From: Rhodospirillales bacterium
GTDB taxonomy: Bacteria > Pseudomonadota > Alphaproteobacteria > UBA8366 > JADFVY01
Direction: 5' to 3'
Length of the DNA: 5,330 nt
NCBI GenBank assembly: GCA_024644185.1
Contig: JAHELM010000213.1
Coordinates: forward strand, 1-5,330
In this document: in pieces, positions 1 to 5,330 of the stretch
Position numbering within the stretch: position 1 is the first letter of the stretch
Layout: every line of letters begins with the position of its first letter
The notes under the pieces: generated by a model
Seen by the model: the letters and a program-made list of their open reading frames with translations, nothing else
What the model was told of the DNA's origin: nothing
Database searches by the model: none
Position numbers and translations under genes: made by a program

Positions 1-2382
1 CGCGTCGATCGTGCGCGCCGCTTCGGCCCGCGCCTCATCGACCAGGCCGGCCGACAGGAAGGTTCGTCCGCAGCACAGCGGCCGCCCGCCCCCTGGCGCC
101 CGCGCCACATGCACGCGATAGCCGGCGGCGGCCAGAACCCGCATCGCCGCCCGGGCGTTTTCCGGCTCGAACCAGGTGTTGAAACTGTCGACGAACAGGA
201 CGACCTCGCGCGCGTCCGCCGGCCCCATCGGCGCGGTGTCGTGGCGGAAGGCGTCGCGCCGCCATTCCGGCAGTTGCCGGCGGGCGCTGAATCCGGCCAG
301 CGCCTCGCCCAGCCGTGCCAGCAGCGGCACCGTGTTGCGCAGGTTCAGCAGCGGCGCCAGTCGCGCCGCCCAGGGCGCGTAGCGCGGCATGTACGCGACC
401 AGCCGGTCACGCAGCGACAGCCCGTGGCGCGTACGCCAGCGGGCCAGGAATTCGATCTTCATCCGCGCCATGTCGACCCCGGTCGGGCATTCGCGGCGGC
501 AGCCCTTGCAGGACACGCACAGGTCCATCGCCGCCTTCATGTCCGGCGCGGTCAGCGCATCGGGGCCAAGCTGCCCGGTGATCGCCAGGCGCAGCGCATT
601 GGCGCGGCCGCGCGTCACATGCCGTTCGTCGCCGGTGGCGCGGTAGGACGGGCACATGACGCCGGGGTTCGCCTTGCGGCAGGTGCCGTTGTTGTTGCAC
701 ATCTCGACCGCGGCCGGGAATCCGCCCCATTCCGACCAGTCGAGCGCGGTTTCCACCGGCTCGGCGGCATAGCCCGGCGGGTAGCGGAACAACGAGCGGT
801 CATCCATCTTGGTCGGCCGGACGATCTTGCCCGGATTGAACAGGCCTTGCGGATCGAAGCTGTCCTTCACCGCCTCGAAGGCGCGGGCGATGCGCGACCC
901 GTACATGGTTTCCAGGAATTCCGAGCGGACCAGCCCGTCGCCATGCTCGCCGGAGAACGAGCCCTTGTATTCGCGCACCATGGCGAAGGCTTCCCCGGCG
1001 ATCTCGCGCATCCTGGCGACGTCCGTGCCGTCCTTCATGTTCAGCACCGGGCGTACGTGCAACGTGCCGACCGAGGCATGGGCGTACCAGGTTCCGCTGG
1101 TACCGTGCCGGGCGAAGACTTCGTTCAGCCGTTCGGTATAGTCGGCCAGGTGTTCCAGCGGCACCGCGCAATCCTCGATGAAGGAGACCGGTTTCCCCTC
1201 GCCCTTCATCGACATCATGATGTTCAGCCCGGCCTTGCGCACATCCCAGACCTGGCGCTGGAAGGCCGGATCGGTGGCCTCGACCACCGCATCGGGGAAG
1301 CCCAGATCGCCCATCAGCTCGACCAGTCGCGCCAGGTCGCGGCGTTGCGTCTCGCCGTCGTCACCGGCAAACTCGACCAGCAGAAGGGAGTCCGGCGCGC
1401 CGCGTACGAACCGGTCGACGGTGGGGCGGAACATGGCGATGTCGCGGGCCAGTTCGATCATCGTGCGGTCGACCAGTTCCACCGCCGACGGGCCCAGTTC
1501 GACGATATGCCGGGTCGCGGCCATGGCGTCGCGGAAGGTCGGGAAATGGCAGATGCCGAGAACCCGATGCGCCGGGATCGGCTGCAGATCCAGTTCGATC
1601 TCGCGGAAGAAGGCGAGCGTGCCCTCGGAGCCGACCAGCAGGCTGGACATGTTGTGTCCCCGCGGGGCGATCGTCTCGATATTGTAGCCGCCGACCTTGC
1701 GCAGCAGCTTCGGGATGCGGGCGTCGATCTCTGCCGCCTCGGCGATGCCCAGCATCCGCATCCGCTGCACCAGATCGACATAGCGCGCCGGCGCGTCGAG
1801 GCCTTCCAGATTGCCCGGCACGGCGCCGAAGCGGGCCTCGGTACCGTCGGCCAGGATGGCGTCGATGGCATGCACATTGTGCACCATGTTGCCGTAGCGG
1901 ATCGAGCGCGAGCCGCAGGAATTGTTGCCGGCCATGCCGCCGATCGTCGCCCGGTTGGCCGGCGAAACATCGACCGGGAAGAACAGCCCGTGCGGGCGAA
2001 GCTGGGCGTTGAGCTGGTCCAGCACGATCCCCGGCTGCACCCGGACGCGGCGACCCGGCGCGTCCAGCGACGTCGCCGAGCGCAGATATTTGCTGGTGTC
2101 GATCACCAGCGCGGCGCCGACCGTCTGGCCGCATTGCGAGGTGCCGGCCCCGCGCGGCAGGACGGGCACGCCGGCGTCGCGGGCGATCTGGATGGCGATG
2201 CGGATGTCGTCGGCATCGCGCGGCACGACGACGCCCACCGGCATGATCTGGTAGATCGAGGCATCGGTGCTGTAGCGGCCGCGGCTGAAGGCGCCGAACA
2301 GCACGTCGCCCCGCGTTTCGCGGCGCAACCGGCGGGCCAGCGGGCTTTCGCTCTCGTCGGCGACGTGCGTGGCGGTGATCAT
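1..2382 (-). CDS. FAD-linked and Fe-S-containing 2-hydroxyacid dehydrogenase (YdiJ / D-2-hydroxyglutarate / glycolate oxidase type), 3' end off the window
   Basis: Reading the minus strand from the ATG at 2382 gives 794 codons without a stop, running off the left edge. Domain order fits the fused FAD + Fe-S oxidoreductases related to E. coli YdiJ. An FAD-binding PCMH-type domain spans about residues 45-270, with PRGAGTSQCGQ (77-86), TIGGMAGNNSCGS (146-158) and VGSEGTLA (250-257). A FAD-oxidase C-terminal domain (about 272-520) has HASVGTLH (435-442) and GEHGDG (478-483); H435, H442 and E479 match the metal ligands of D-2-hydroxyglutarate dehydrogenase. Fe-S cysteines follow: C562, C568, C577, then C622-x2-C625-x2-C628-x3-C632-P. 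A CCG cysteine-rich domain begins near 727, with CCGRTFLSAG at 770-779. Family members are about 950-1020 residues, so roughly 160-220 are missing, including the second CCG half. These enzymes oxidise a 2-hydroxy acid to the 2-oxo acid and pass electrons towards quinone; the substrate cannot be read here. The start is secure: an in-frame TGA lies at 2413-2415, no other start codon intervenes, and AAGGAG precedes the ATG. No signal peptide or membrane segment is seen. Confidence 0.93.
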   Translation of the reverse strand, partial: MITATHVADESESPLARRLRRETRGDVLFGAFSRGRYSTDASIYQIMPVGVVVPRDADDIRIAIQIARDAGVPVLPRGAGTSQCGQTVGAALVIDTSKYLRSATSLDAPGRRVRVQPGIVLDQLNAQLRPHGLFFPVDVSPANRATIGGMAGNNSCGSRSIRYGNMVHNVHAIDAILADGTEARFGAVPGNLEGLDAPARYVDLVQRMRMLGIAEAAEIDARIPKLLRKVGGYNIETIAPRGHNMSSLLVGSEGTLAFFREIELDLQPIPAHRVLGICHFPTFRDAMAATRHIVELGPSAVELVDRTMIELARDIAMFRPTVDRFVRGAPDSLLLVEFAGDDGETQRRDLARLVELMGDLGFPDAVVEATDPAFQRQVWDVRKAGLNIMMSMKGEGKPVSFIEDCAVPLEHLADYTERLNEVFARHGTSGTWYAHASVGTLHVRPVLNMKDGTDVARMREIAGEAFAMVREYKGSFSGEHGDGLVRSEFLETMYGSRIARAFEAVKDSFDPQGLFNPGKIVRPTKMDDRSLFRYPPGYAAEPVETALDWSEWGGFPAAVEMCNNNGTCRKANPGVMCPSYRATGDERHVTRGRANALRLAITGQLGPDALTAPDMKAAMDLCVSCKGCRRECPTGVDMARMKIEFLARWRTRHGLSLRDRLVAYMPRYAPWAARLAPLLNLRNTVPLLARLGEALAGFSARRQLPEWRRDAFRHDTAPMGPADAREVVLFVDSFNTWFEPENARAAMRVLAAAGYRVHVARAPGGGRPLCCGRTFLSAGLVDEARAEAARTIDA

Positions 2383-2393
2383 GCTGCCGGGTA

Positions 2394-2399
2394 CTCCTT
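2394..2399 (-). promoter_or_regulatory. Ribosome binding site of the FAD/Fe-S dehydrogenase
   Basis: On the minus strand AAGGAG (within GAAGGAG) lies 11 bases before the ATG at 2382. The spacing is slightly long, but it is the only Shine-Dalgarno match between the upstream in-frame stop and the ATG, and it fixes the start. Confidence 0.75.
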
Positions 2400-2425
2400 C
2401 GCGGCGGAGCGGTCAAGCACCCGCA

Positions 2426-2441
2426 ATACAATTGTATACAA
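2426..2441. promoter_or_regulatory. Candidate operator: two overlapping perfect palindromes
   Basis: ATACAATTGTAT (2426-2437) and TTGTATACAA (2432-2441) are each perfect palindromes and share TTGTAT, giving three alternating half-sites of ATACAA/TTGTAT. The TTGT-N2-ACAA form resembles operators of GntR-superfamily (FadR/FCD subfamily) regulators, which often control organic-acid and sugar-acid catabolism with TRAP transporters. The assignment to that family is inference and no regulator gene is in the window. The site is 44 bases upstream of the dehydrogenase start, a position suited to repression of that gene. Confidence 0.5.
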
Positions 2442-2477
2442 CATGCAGGAATGGCGCGAACAAAAAAACAAAAAAGA

Positions 2478-2485
2478 ATTATAAT
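2478..2485. promoter_or_regulatory. Symmetric -10-like element ATTATAAT
   Basis: ATTATAAT is its own reverse complement, so a consensus TATAAT reads on both strands (plus 2480-2485; minus 2483-2478). It could be the -10 box of either promoter or of both. The -35 positions at 17-base spacing are poor: CGAACA at 2457-2462 for plus and CTATCA (complement of 2501-2506) for minus, each matching TTGACA at three of six bases. Weak -35 boxes would fit activator-dependent promoters. No transcription start can be fixed from sequence alone. Confidence 0.35.
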
Positions 2486-2492
2486 GGCGGGG

Positions 2493-2505
2493 TATCAATA
2501 TGATA
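2493..2505. repeat. Short inverted repeat TATCA-N3-TGATA
   Basis: TATCA (2493-2497) and TGATA (2501-2505) form a 5-base inverted repeat around ATA. It sits just downstream of the ATTATAAT element on the plus strand and could be a minor protein site. Half-sites this short in A/T-rich DNA arise often by chance. Confidence 0.2.
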
Positions 2506-2538
2506 GGTAATTTCAGGCGGCCGCTTGCCATCCTGTGC

Positions 2539-2550
2539 CTTGTATGCAAG
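2539..2550. promoter_or_regulatory. Degenerate second copy of the TTGTATACAA operator
   Basis: CTTGTATGCAAG contains TTGTATGCAA (2540-2549), which differs from the perfect palindrome at 2432-2441 by one base (A to G). It keeps ten of twelve symmetric positions. Its centre is about 108 bases from that of the first site and 50 bases upstream of the aminotransferase ATG. A strong site near one gene and a weaker one near the other is a common arrangement in divergent regulation, but binding by one protein is inference. Confidence 0.35.
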
Positions 2551-2575
2551 AGTATTGCATTAAAGATATTGCATT
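2544..2575. repeat. TTGCAT half-site cluster: inverted repeat plus 14-base-period direct repeat
   Basis: ATGCAA (2544-2549) and TTGCAT (2555-2560) form an inverted repeat with a 5-base spacer. TATTGCATT then occurs twice in direct orientation, at 2553-2561 and 2567-2575, offset by 14 bases. The TGCAA-N5-TTGCA geometry is like LysR-type regulator sites such as the MetR type with N5 spacing. The last copy ends 7 bases before the aminotransferase ribosome binding site, so it could also act in the mRNA leader. The first arm overlaps the degenerate operator at 2539-2550. Confidence 0.4.
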
Positions 2576-2582
2576 CAGGATC

Positions 2583-2588
2583 AGGAGG
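2583..2588 (+). promoter_or_regulatory. Ribosome binding site of the aminotransferase
   Basis: AGGAGG lies 6 bases before the ATG at 2595 and decides the start. In-frame GTG 2535 and ATG 2544 upstream have no comparable site and would place the regulatory repeats inside the coding sequence. Confidence 0.85.
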
Positions 2589-2594
2589 GTTTGC

Positions 2595-3773
2595 ATGTCG
2601 TTCCGCGGCGGCCGCCATTTTCTGCAGATTCCGGGGCCGACCAACGTTCCCGACCGCGTGCTGCGGGCGATGGATATGCCGACCATGGATCATCGCGGCC
2701 CTGATTTCGCGGTGCTCGGCCGGCAGGTGCTCGACGGAATGAAGCGCGTCTTCCGCACCGAGGGCGCGGTGGTGATCTATCCCGGTTCCGGGACCGGCGC
2801 GTGGGAGGCGGCGCTGGTCAATACGCTGTCGCCCGGCGACCGTGTGCTGATGTGCGAGACAGGCCAGTTCTCGACCCTGTGGACGCAACTCGCCAAACGC
2901 CTGGGGCTGGAGGTCGATCTTATCGCCGGCGACTGGCGCAGCGGCGCCGACGCAGACGCCATCGGCGCCCGGTTGGCCGCCGACAAGGGCCATGCGATCA
3001 AGGCGGTCTGCGTCGTCCATAACGAGACCTCGACCGGCGTTACCAGCCGGATCGCACCGGTGCGCAAGGCGATGGATGCGGCAGGACATCCGGCCCTGCT
3101 GATGGTCGACACCATCTCGTCGCTGGCTTCGATCGACTACCGGCATGACGAATGGGGTGTCGACGTTACCATCGCCGGTTCGCAGAAGGGACTGATGCTG
3201 CCGCCCGGCCTCGGCTTCAACGCGATCGGCGCCAGGGCGCTGAAGGCCGCGGAATCGTCGCGCATGCCGAAATCCTATTGGGCCTGGTCCGAGATGCTGG
3301 GGCCGAACGAAAAGGGATATTTCCCCTATACGCCGGCGACCAATATTCTGTACGGGCTGCGCGAGGCCCTGGTCATGCTGCTGGACGAGGAAGGGCTGGA
3401 TAACGCCCTCGCCCGCCACGACCGGCTGGCCGAGGCGACCCGGCGCGCGGTGCGCGGCTGGGGCCTGGAAATCCTGTGCCGGAACGAGGCGGAATATTCC
3501 GCCTCGCTGACCGCGGTGACGATGCCGGCGGGCCACGACGCCGACGCGCTGCGCAAGGTCATCCTGGAAAAATTCGACATGTCGCTGGGCGCCGGGCTTG
3601 GCCGGCTGGCGGGAAAGGTGTTCCGCATCGGCCATCTGGGCCATTTCAACGAGCTGATGCTGATGGGAACGCTGGCCGGGGTGGAGATGGGCCTGGCCGC
3701 GGCCGGCGTGCCGCACAAACCGGCCGGCGTGCAGGCGGCGATGGCATACCTGTCGGGCCGAAGGAACGACTGA
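2595..3773 (+). CDS. Class V PLP-dependent aminotransferase, serine/aspartate/alanine-glyoxylate type
   Basis: The protein has 392 residues, normal for this family, and belongs to fold-type I class V aminotransferases (SgaA, BhcA and AGT relatives). Visible motifs in order are PGPTNVP (13-19), DHRGPDF (32-38), the phosphate-site loop SGTGAWE (65-71), HNETSTG (142-148), the cofactor-ring aspartate D172 in VDTISS, the Schiff-base lysine K198 in GSQKGLMLPPG, and FRIGHLG (343-349), whose R344 is the expected carboxylate-binding arginine. All key residues are present. The enzyme should be soluble and cytoplasmic, moving an amino group between an amino acid and a 2-oxo acid, typically glyoxylate to glycine. 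Donor choice (serine, aspartate, alanine) cannot be decided by eye. The DMPT-DHR region and overall pattern also resemble BhcA, the aspartate-glyoxylate aminotransferase of the beta-hydroxyaspartate cycle, but no other cycle gene is in the window. The start is set by AGGAGG at 2583-2588. It is followed after 84 bases by a TRAP transporter on the same strand, suggesting an operon. Confidence 0.92.
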   Translation: MSFRGGRHFLQIPGPTNVPDRVLRAMDMPTMDHRGPDFAVLGRQVLDGMKRVFRTEGAVVIYPGSGTGAWEAALVNTLSPGDRVLMCETGQFSTLWTQLAKRLGLEVDLIAGDWRSGADADAIGARLAADKGHAIKAVCVVHNETSTGVTSRIAPVRKAMDAAGHPALLMVDTISSLASIDYRHDEWGVDVTIAGSQKGLMLPPGLGFNAIGARALKAAESSRMPKSYWAWSEMLGPNEKGYFPYTPATNILYGLREALVMLLDEEGLDNALARHDRLAEATRRAVRGWGLEILCRNEAEYSASLTAVTMPAGHDADALRKVILEKFDMSLGAGLGRLAGKVFRIGHLGHFNELMLMGTLAGVEMGLAAAGVPHKPAGVQAAMAYLSGRRND

Positions 3774-3782
3774 CGGTCGCCA

Positions 3783-3802
3783 GACAGTCCAGCCGGGCTG
3801 TC
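3783..3802 (+). other. Hairpin between the aminotransferase and dctP
   Basis: GACAGTCC (3783-3790) pairs with GGGCTGTC (3795-3802) around an AGCC loop, giving 8 pairs including one G-U. It starts 10 bases after the aminotransferase stop. It is not followed by a T-run, so it is a poor intrinsic terminator and better read as an mRNA 3'-end stabiliser or weak attenuator. The rest of the 84-base gap is A-rich and unstructured up to the dctP ribosome binding site. Confidence 0.45.
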
Positions 3803-3843
3803 CAACAATACAAGGAAGAGCGAGAAAACGCTGAAAATACAAC

Positions 3844-3851
3844 AAGGAGGT
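3844..3851 (+). promoter_or_regulatory. Strong ribosome binding site of dctP
   Basis: AAGGAGGT matches the anti-Shine-Dalgarno sequence along its whole length, with 6 bases before the ATG at 3858. It is the strongest site in the window, fitting the high level needed for a periplasmic binding protein, and the A-rich stretch before it should leave it unpaired. Confidence 0.88.
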
Positions 3852-3857
3852 TACACC

Positions 3858-4841
3858 ATGAGGATCGTGAAACTGATTGCGGGGCTGGCCCTGGTTGCCG
3901 GTCTCGCCGCACCGGCACTGGCCGCGGAGATCGAGATCAAGTTCGGCCATGTCGGCGAGCCGGGTTCGCTGTTCGACCTTTCGACCGCCGAATTCGCCCG
4001 CCGCGCCAATGAACGTCTGGCCGGCAAGGCCAAGGTGGTGGTCTACGGGTCGAGCCAGCTTGGCGCCGACAAGGAAATGATGCAGATGCTGAAGCTCGGC
4101 ACGCTGGACATGACCCTGCCGTCGACCATCATGTCCTCGACCGTCGACCAGTTCGGCCTGTTCGAGATGCCGTATCTGGTGAAAAGCCGCGAACACATGC
4201 GCAAGATCGAGAGCGAGATCTTCTGGTCCAAGCTGGAGCCGCTGGTCGAGGAGAAGGGCTACAAGGTCATCGCCCTGTGGGAGAACGGCTTCCGCCATAT
4301 CACCAACAATGTGCGGCCGATCGTTACCCCCGACGACCTGAAGGGCATCAAGCTGCGCACGCCCAAGGGCACCTGGCGCGTCAAGATGTTCCAGGCCTAC
4401 GGCGCCAATCCGACGCCGATGGCCTTTTCGGAAGTGTTCGTCGCCCTGCAGACCGGCGTCATGGACGGCCAGGAAAATCCCTTCGTCCAGATCTACAGCG
4501 CCAAGTTCCAGGAAGTGCAGAAATACCTGTCGCTGACCGGGCATGTCTATTCGCCGGCCTATGTGGCGGTGGGCAAGAAGAAGTGGGAAAGCCTGCCGGC
4601 CGACGTGCGCAACGTGCTGGAGCAGACGGCGCGCGAAACCCAGGCCTTCGTCTACCAGAAATCGGCCGAATTCGACGCCGATCTGCTGGGCAAGTTGAAG
4701 GCCGCGGGGATGCAGGTGAACGAGGCGGACAAGGACGCCTTCATCGCCGCCAGCAAGCCGATCTACGAGGAATTCTCGGCCGAGGTGCCGGGGGCCAGGG
4801 AAATGATCGACCGCGCGCTGGAACTCGGCGCCGGCGGCTGA
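3858..4841 (+). CDS. dctP: TRAP transporter solute-binding protein, DctP family
   Basis: The 327-residue length is typical of DctP-type periplasmic receptors, which bind an organic acid and deliver it to the DctQM membrane complex for sodium-driven uptake. The N-terminus is a classic Sec signal peptide: R2 and K5, a hydrophobic core at 6-18, and a probable cut after ALA (20-22) before AEIEIKFGH. Family hallmarks are GSSQLGADKEM (64-74), ENGFRHITN (142-150), DLKGIKLRTPKG (160-171), whose R167 is the expected carboxylate-clamping arginine, PMAFSEVFVALQTGVMDGQENP (187-208) and the C-terminal helical part including SPAYVAVGKKKWESLP (232-247). All appear intact. The ligand cannot be deduced from these motifs; the neighbouring dehydrogenase and aminotransferase suggest a small hydroxy acid or oxo acid (inference). 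dctQ follows after 69 bases, so the two are very likely co-transcribed. Start choice is secured by the AAGGAGGT site and the signal peptide. Confidence 0.95.
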   Translation: MRIVKLIAGLALVAGLAAPALAAEIEIKFGHVGEPGSLFDLSTAEFARRANERLAGKAKVVVYGSSQLGADKEMMQMLKLGTLDMTLPSTIMSSTVDQFGLFEMPYLVKSREHMRKIESEIFWSKLEPLVEEKGYKVIALWENGFRHITNNVRPIVTPDDLKGIKLRTPKGTWRVKMFQAYGANPTPMAFSEVFVALQTGVMDGQENPFVQIYSAKFQEVQKYLSLTGHVYSPAYVAVGKKKWESLPADVRNVLEQTARETQAFVYQKSAEFDADLLGKLKAAGMQVNEADKDAFIAASKPIYEEFSAEVPGAREMIDRALELGAGG

Positions 4842-4857
4842 AAACAGGACTTGCGGC

Positions 4858-4888
4858 TTCGGCCTCGCCAGGTTCCGGCGGGGCCGGG
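4858..4888 (+). other. GC-rich hairpin between dctP and dctQ
   Basis: CGGCCTCGCC (4860-4869) pairs with GGCGGGGCCG (4877-4886) around a 7-base loop, AGGTTCC. This gives 10 pairs with one G-U, and two further T-G pairs are possible at the base (4858-4859 with 4887-4888). It begins 16 bases after the dctP stop and ends 22 bases before the dctQ ATG. No T-run follows, so full termination is unlikely. Such structures commonly protect upstream binding-protein mRNA from 3' decay and lower expression of the membrane subunits. Confidence 0.5.
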
Positions 4889-4910
4889 CGCCGCACACAG
4901 GGGGCCGTTC

Positions 4911-5330
4911 ATGTCGTCTTCCACCGCCACCGCGTTGCGGCGCGGATTCGAGCGTTTGCTCGAAGCCATGGTGATTTTCCTGACGGTGGCGATGGCCACC
5001 GTCGTGCTGACCGCCGTCGTCTACCGCAAGGCCGGCGCATCCCTGTCCTGGTATGACGAGGTGGCGTCGGTCATTCTGGCCTGGCTCACCTATTACGGGG
5101 CCGCGCTGGCGGCGCTGAAGCGGGCGCATATCGGGTTTCCCGGCCTGGTCGAGGCGCTGTCGCCGCGCTGGCGGGTGCCTTTGCTGATCGCCTCCGAGTC
5201 CGTCGTCATCGCGTTTTTCCTGCTGTTGGCCTGGTTCGGCTGGCGGGTTCTCGAAATCCTCGAGGGCGACAGCCTGGTCAGCCTGACCTGGGTACCCACC
5301 GCCCTGGTCCAGTCGGTGATCCCGATCGGC
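4911..5330 (+). CDS. dctQ: TRAP transporter small membrane subunit, DctQ family, 3' end off the window
   Basis: The 140 visible codons have no stop and run off the right edge; DctQ proteins are usually about 160-200 residues, so most of the protein is present. Hydrophobic segments lie at about 18-38, 50-69 and 88-111, with a fourth beginning near 126, matching the four-helix DctQ plan. The family signature is SWYDEVASVILAWLTYYGAA (46-65) followed by LKRAHIGF (69-76), the WxxE...W...G...HI pattern. DctQ pairs with the large permease DctM in the inner membrane and is needed for uptake of the ligand delivered by DctP. The ATG at 4911 is preceded by AGGGGG (4899-4904), a modest ribosome binding site at 6-base spacing, much weaker than that of dctP, in keeping with lower need for the membrane subunits. 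An internal ATG at residue 20 would cut into the first helix and is less likely. DctM is expected next, outside the window. Confidence 0.93.
   Translation, partial: MSSSTATALRRGFERLLEAMVIFLTVAMATVVLTAVVYRKAGASLSWYDEVASVILAWLTYYGAALAALKRAHIGFPGLVEALSPRWRVPLLIASESVVIAFFLLLAWFGWRVLEILEGDSLVSLTWVPTALVQSVIPIG

Larger units (their letters stand above)
2383..2594. promoter_or_regulatory. Divergent intergenic control region
   Basis: This 212-base gap separates the start codons of the minus-strand dehydrogenase and the plus-strand aminotransferase, so it must hold promoters for both directions unless transcription enters from elsewhere. It is far richer in A/T than the flanking genes, especially from about 2425 to 2580, including two A-tracts at 2462-2475 interrupted by single C. 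It contains a perfect palindrome (2426-2441), a symmetric -10-like element (2478-2485), a small inverted repeat (2493-2505), an imperfect second palindrome (2539-2550) and repeated TTGCAT half-sites (2544-2575). No convincing coding sequence is seen. Short frames entering the aminotransferase from upstream lack ribosome binding sites of comparable quality. Confidence 0.8.

Noticed and set aside
1361..2431. Open frame of 356 codons on the minus strand in another frame of the dehydrogenase
   Set aside because: It is an Arg/Pro/Gly-rich out-of-frame shadow. The FAD-binding motifs lie in the frame starting at 2382.
109..2484. Open frame of 791 codons on the plus strand
   Set aside because: It is antisense to the dehydrogenase, whose minus-strand translation shows unbroken, ordered family motifs. 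The plus-strand product is rich in Arg, His, Gln and Ala with no recognisable domain, as expected for the mirror of a GC-rich gene.
2535..2594. Upstream in-frame starts for the aminotransferase (GTG 2535, ATG 2544)
   Set aside because: The added 20 residues lack family similarity, have no good ribosome binding site and overlap the regulatory repeats. ATG 2595 has AGGAGG at 6-base spacing.
2500..2742. Possible 80-residue leader ORF starting at ATG 2500
   Set aside because: It overlaps the aminotransferase out of frame for most of its length, has only a weak G-rich site upstream, and its product shows no pattern of a leader peptide, such as repeated regulatory codons.
3807..3842. Two AATACAA words (3807-3813 and 3836-3842) matching a half-site of the upstream operator
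   Set aside because: They are lone half-sites in the same orientation within A-rich DNA, with no palindromic partner. Chance is a sufficient explanation.
3774..3857. Intrinsic terminator between the aminotransferase and dctP
   Set aside because: The hairpin present is not followed by a T-run, and the genes are closely spaced on the same strand.
2379..5129. Open frame of 916 codons on the minus strand
   Set aside because: It lies antisense to the aminotransferase, dctP and part of dctQ, runs through the A/T-rich control region and shows no domain. The plus-strand genes have strong ribosome binding sites and complete motifs.

Overview
The window is GC-rich with strong G/C preference at third codon positions. 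Together with a TRAP transporter and a YdiJ-type FAD/Fe-S oxidoreductase, this suggests a proteobacterium, most likely an alphaproteobacterium. That placement is an inference from composition and gene content, not a marker gene. No RNA gene, mobile element, CRISPR array or broken gene is visible.

Layout: (1) Positions 1-2382, minus strand, hold the first 794 residues of a large FAD-linked, Fe-S-containing 2-hydroxyacid dehydrogenase. Its C-terminus lies beyond the left edge. (2) Positions 2383-2594 are a 212-base divergent intergenic region, much richer in A/T than its flanks. It contains a perfect TTGTATACAA palindrome, a degenerate second copy about 108 bases away, a cluster of TTGCAT half-sites and a symmetric -10-like ATTATAAT. 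(3) Positions 2595-3773, plus strand, encode a class V PLP-dependent aminotransferase of the serine/aspartate/alanine-glyoxylate group. (4) Positions 3858-4841, plus strand, encode a DctP-type TRAP solute-binding protein with a clear signal peptide. (5) Positions 4911-5330, plus strand, encode the first 140 residues of the small TRAP membrane subunit DctQ. The large permease DctM is expected just past the right edge.

Functional reading (inference): TRAP transporters with DctP-type receptors usually import organic acids. Here the transporter is in line with a glyoxylate-type aminotransferase and divergent from a flavin/Fe-S 2-hydroxyacid dehydrogenase. A coherent model is uptake of a small hydroxy acid (for example glycolate or a D-2-hydroxy acid), oxidation to the 2-oxo acid with electrons passed to the respiratory chain, and transamination of the oxo acid (for example glyoxylate to glycine). 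The shared control region suggests co-regulation, and the TTGTATACAA palindrome resembles operators of GntR/FadR-type regulators. No regulator gene is in the window. Both gaps inside the plus-strand operon carry GC-rich hairpins without a U-tract, which could set the relative amounts of enzyme, binding protein and membrane subunits. I see no clearly undescribed system. The most interesting parts are the divergent control region and the unresolved substrate of this catabolic module.
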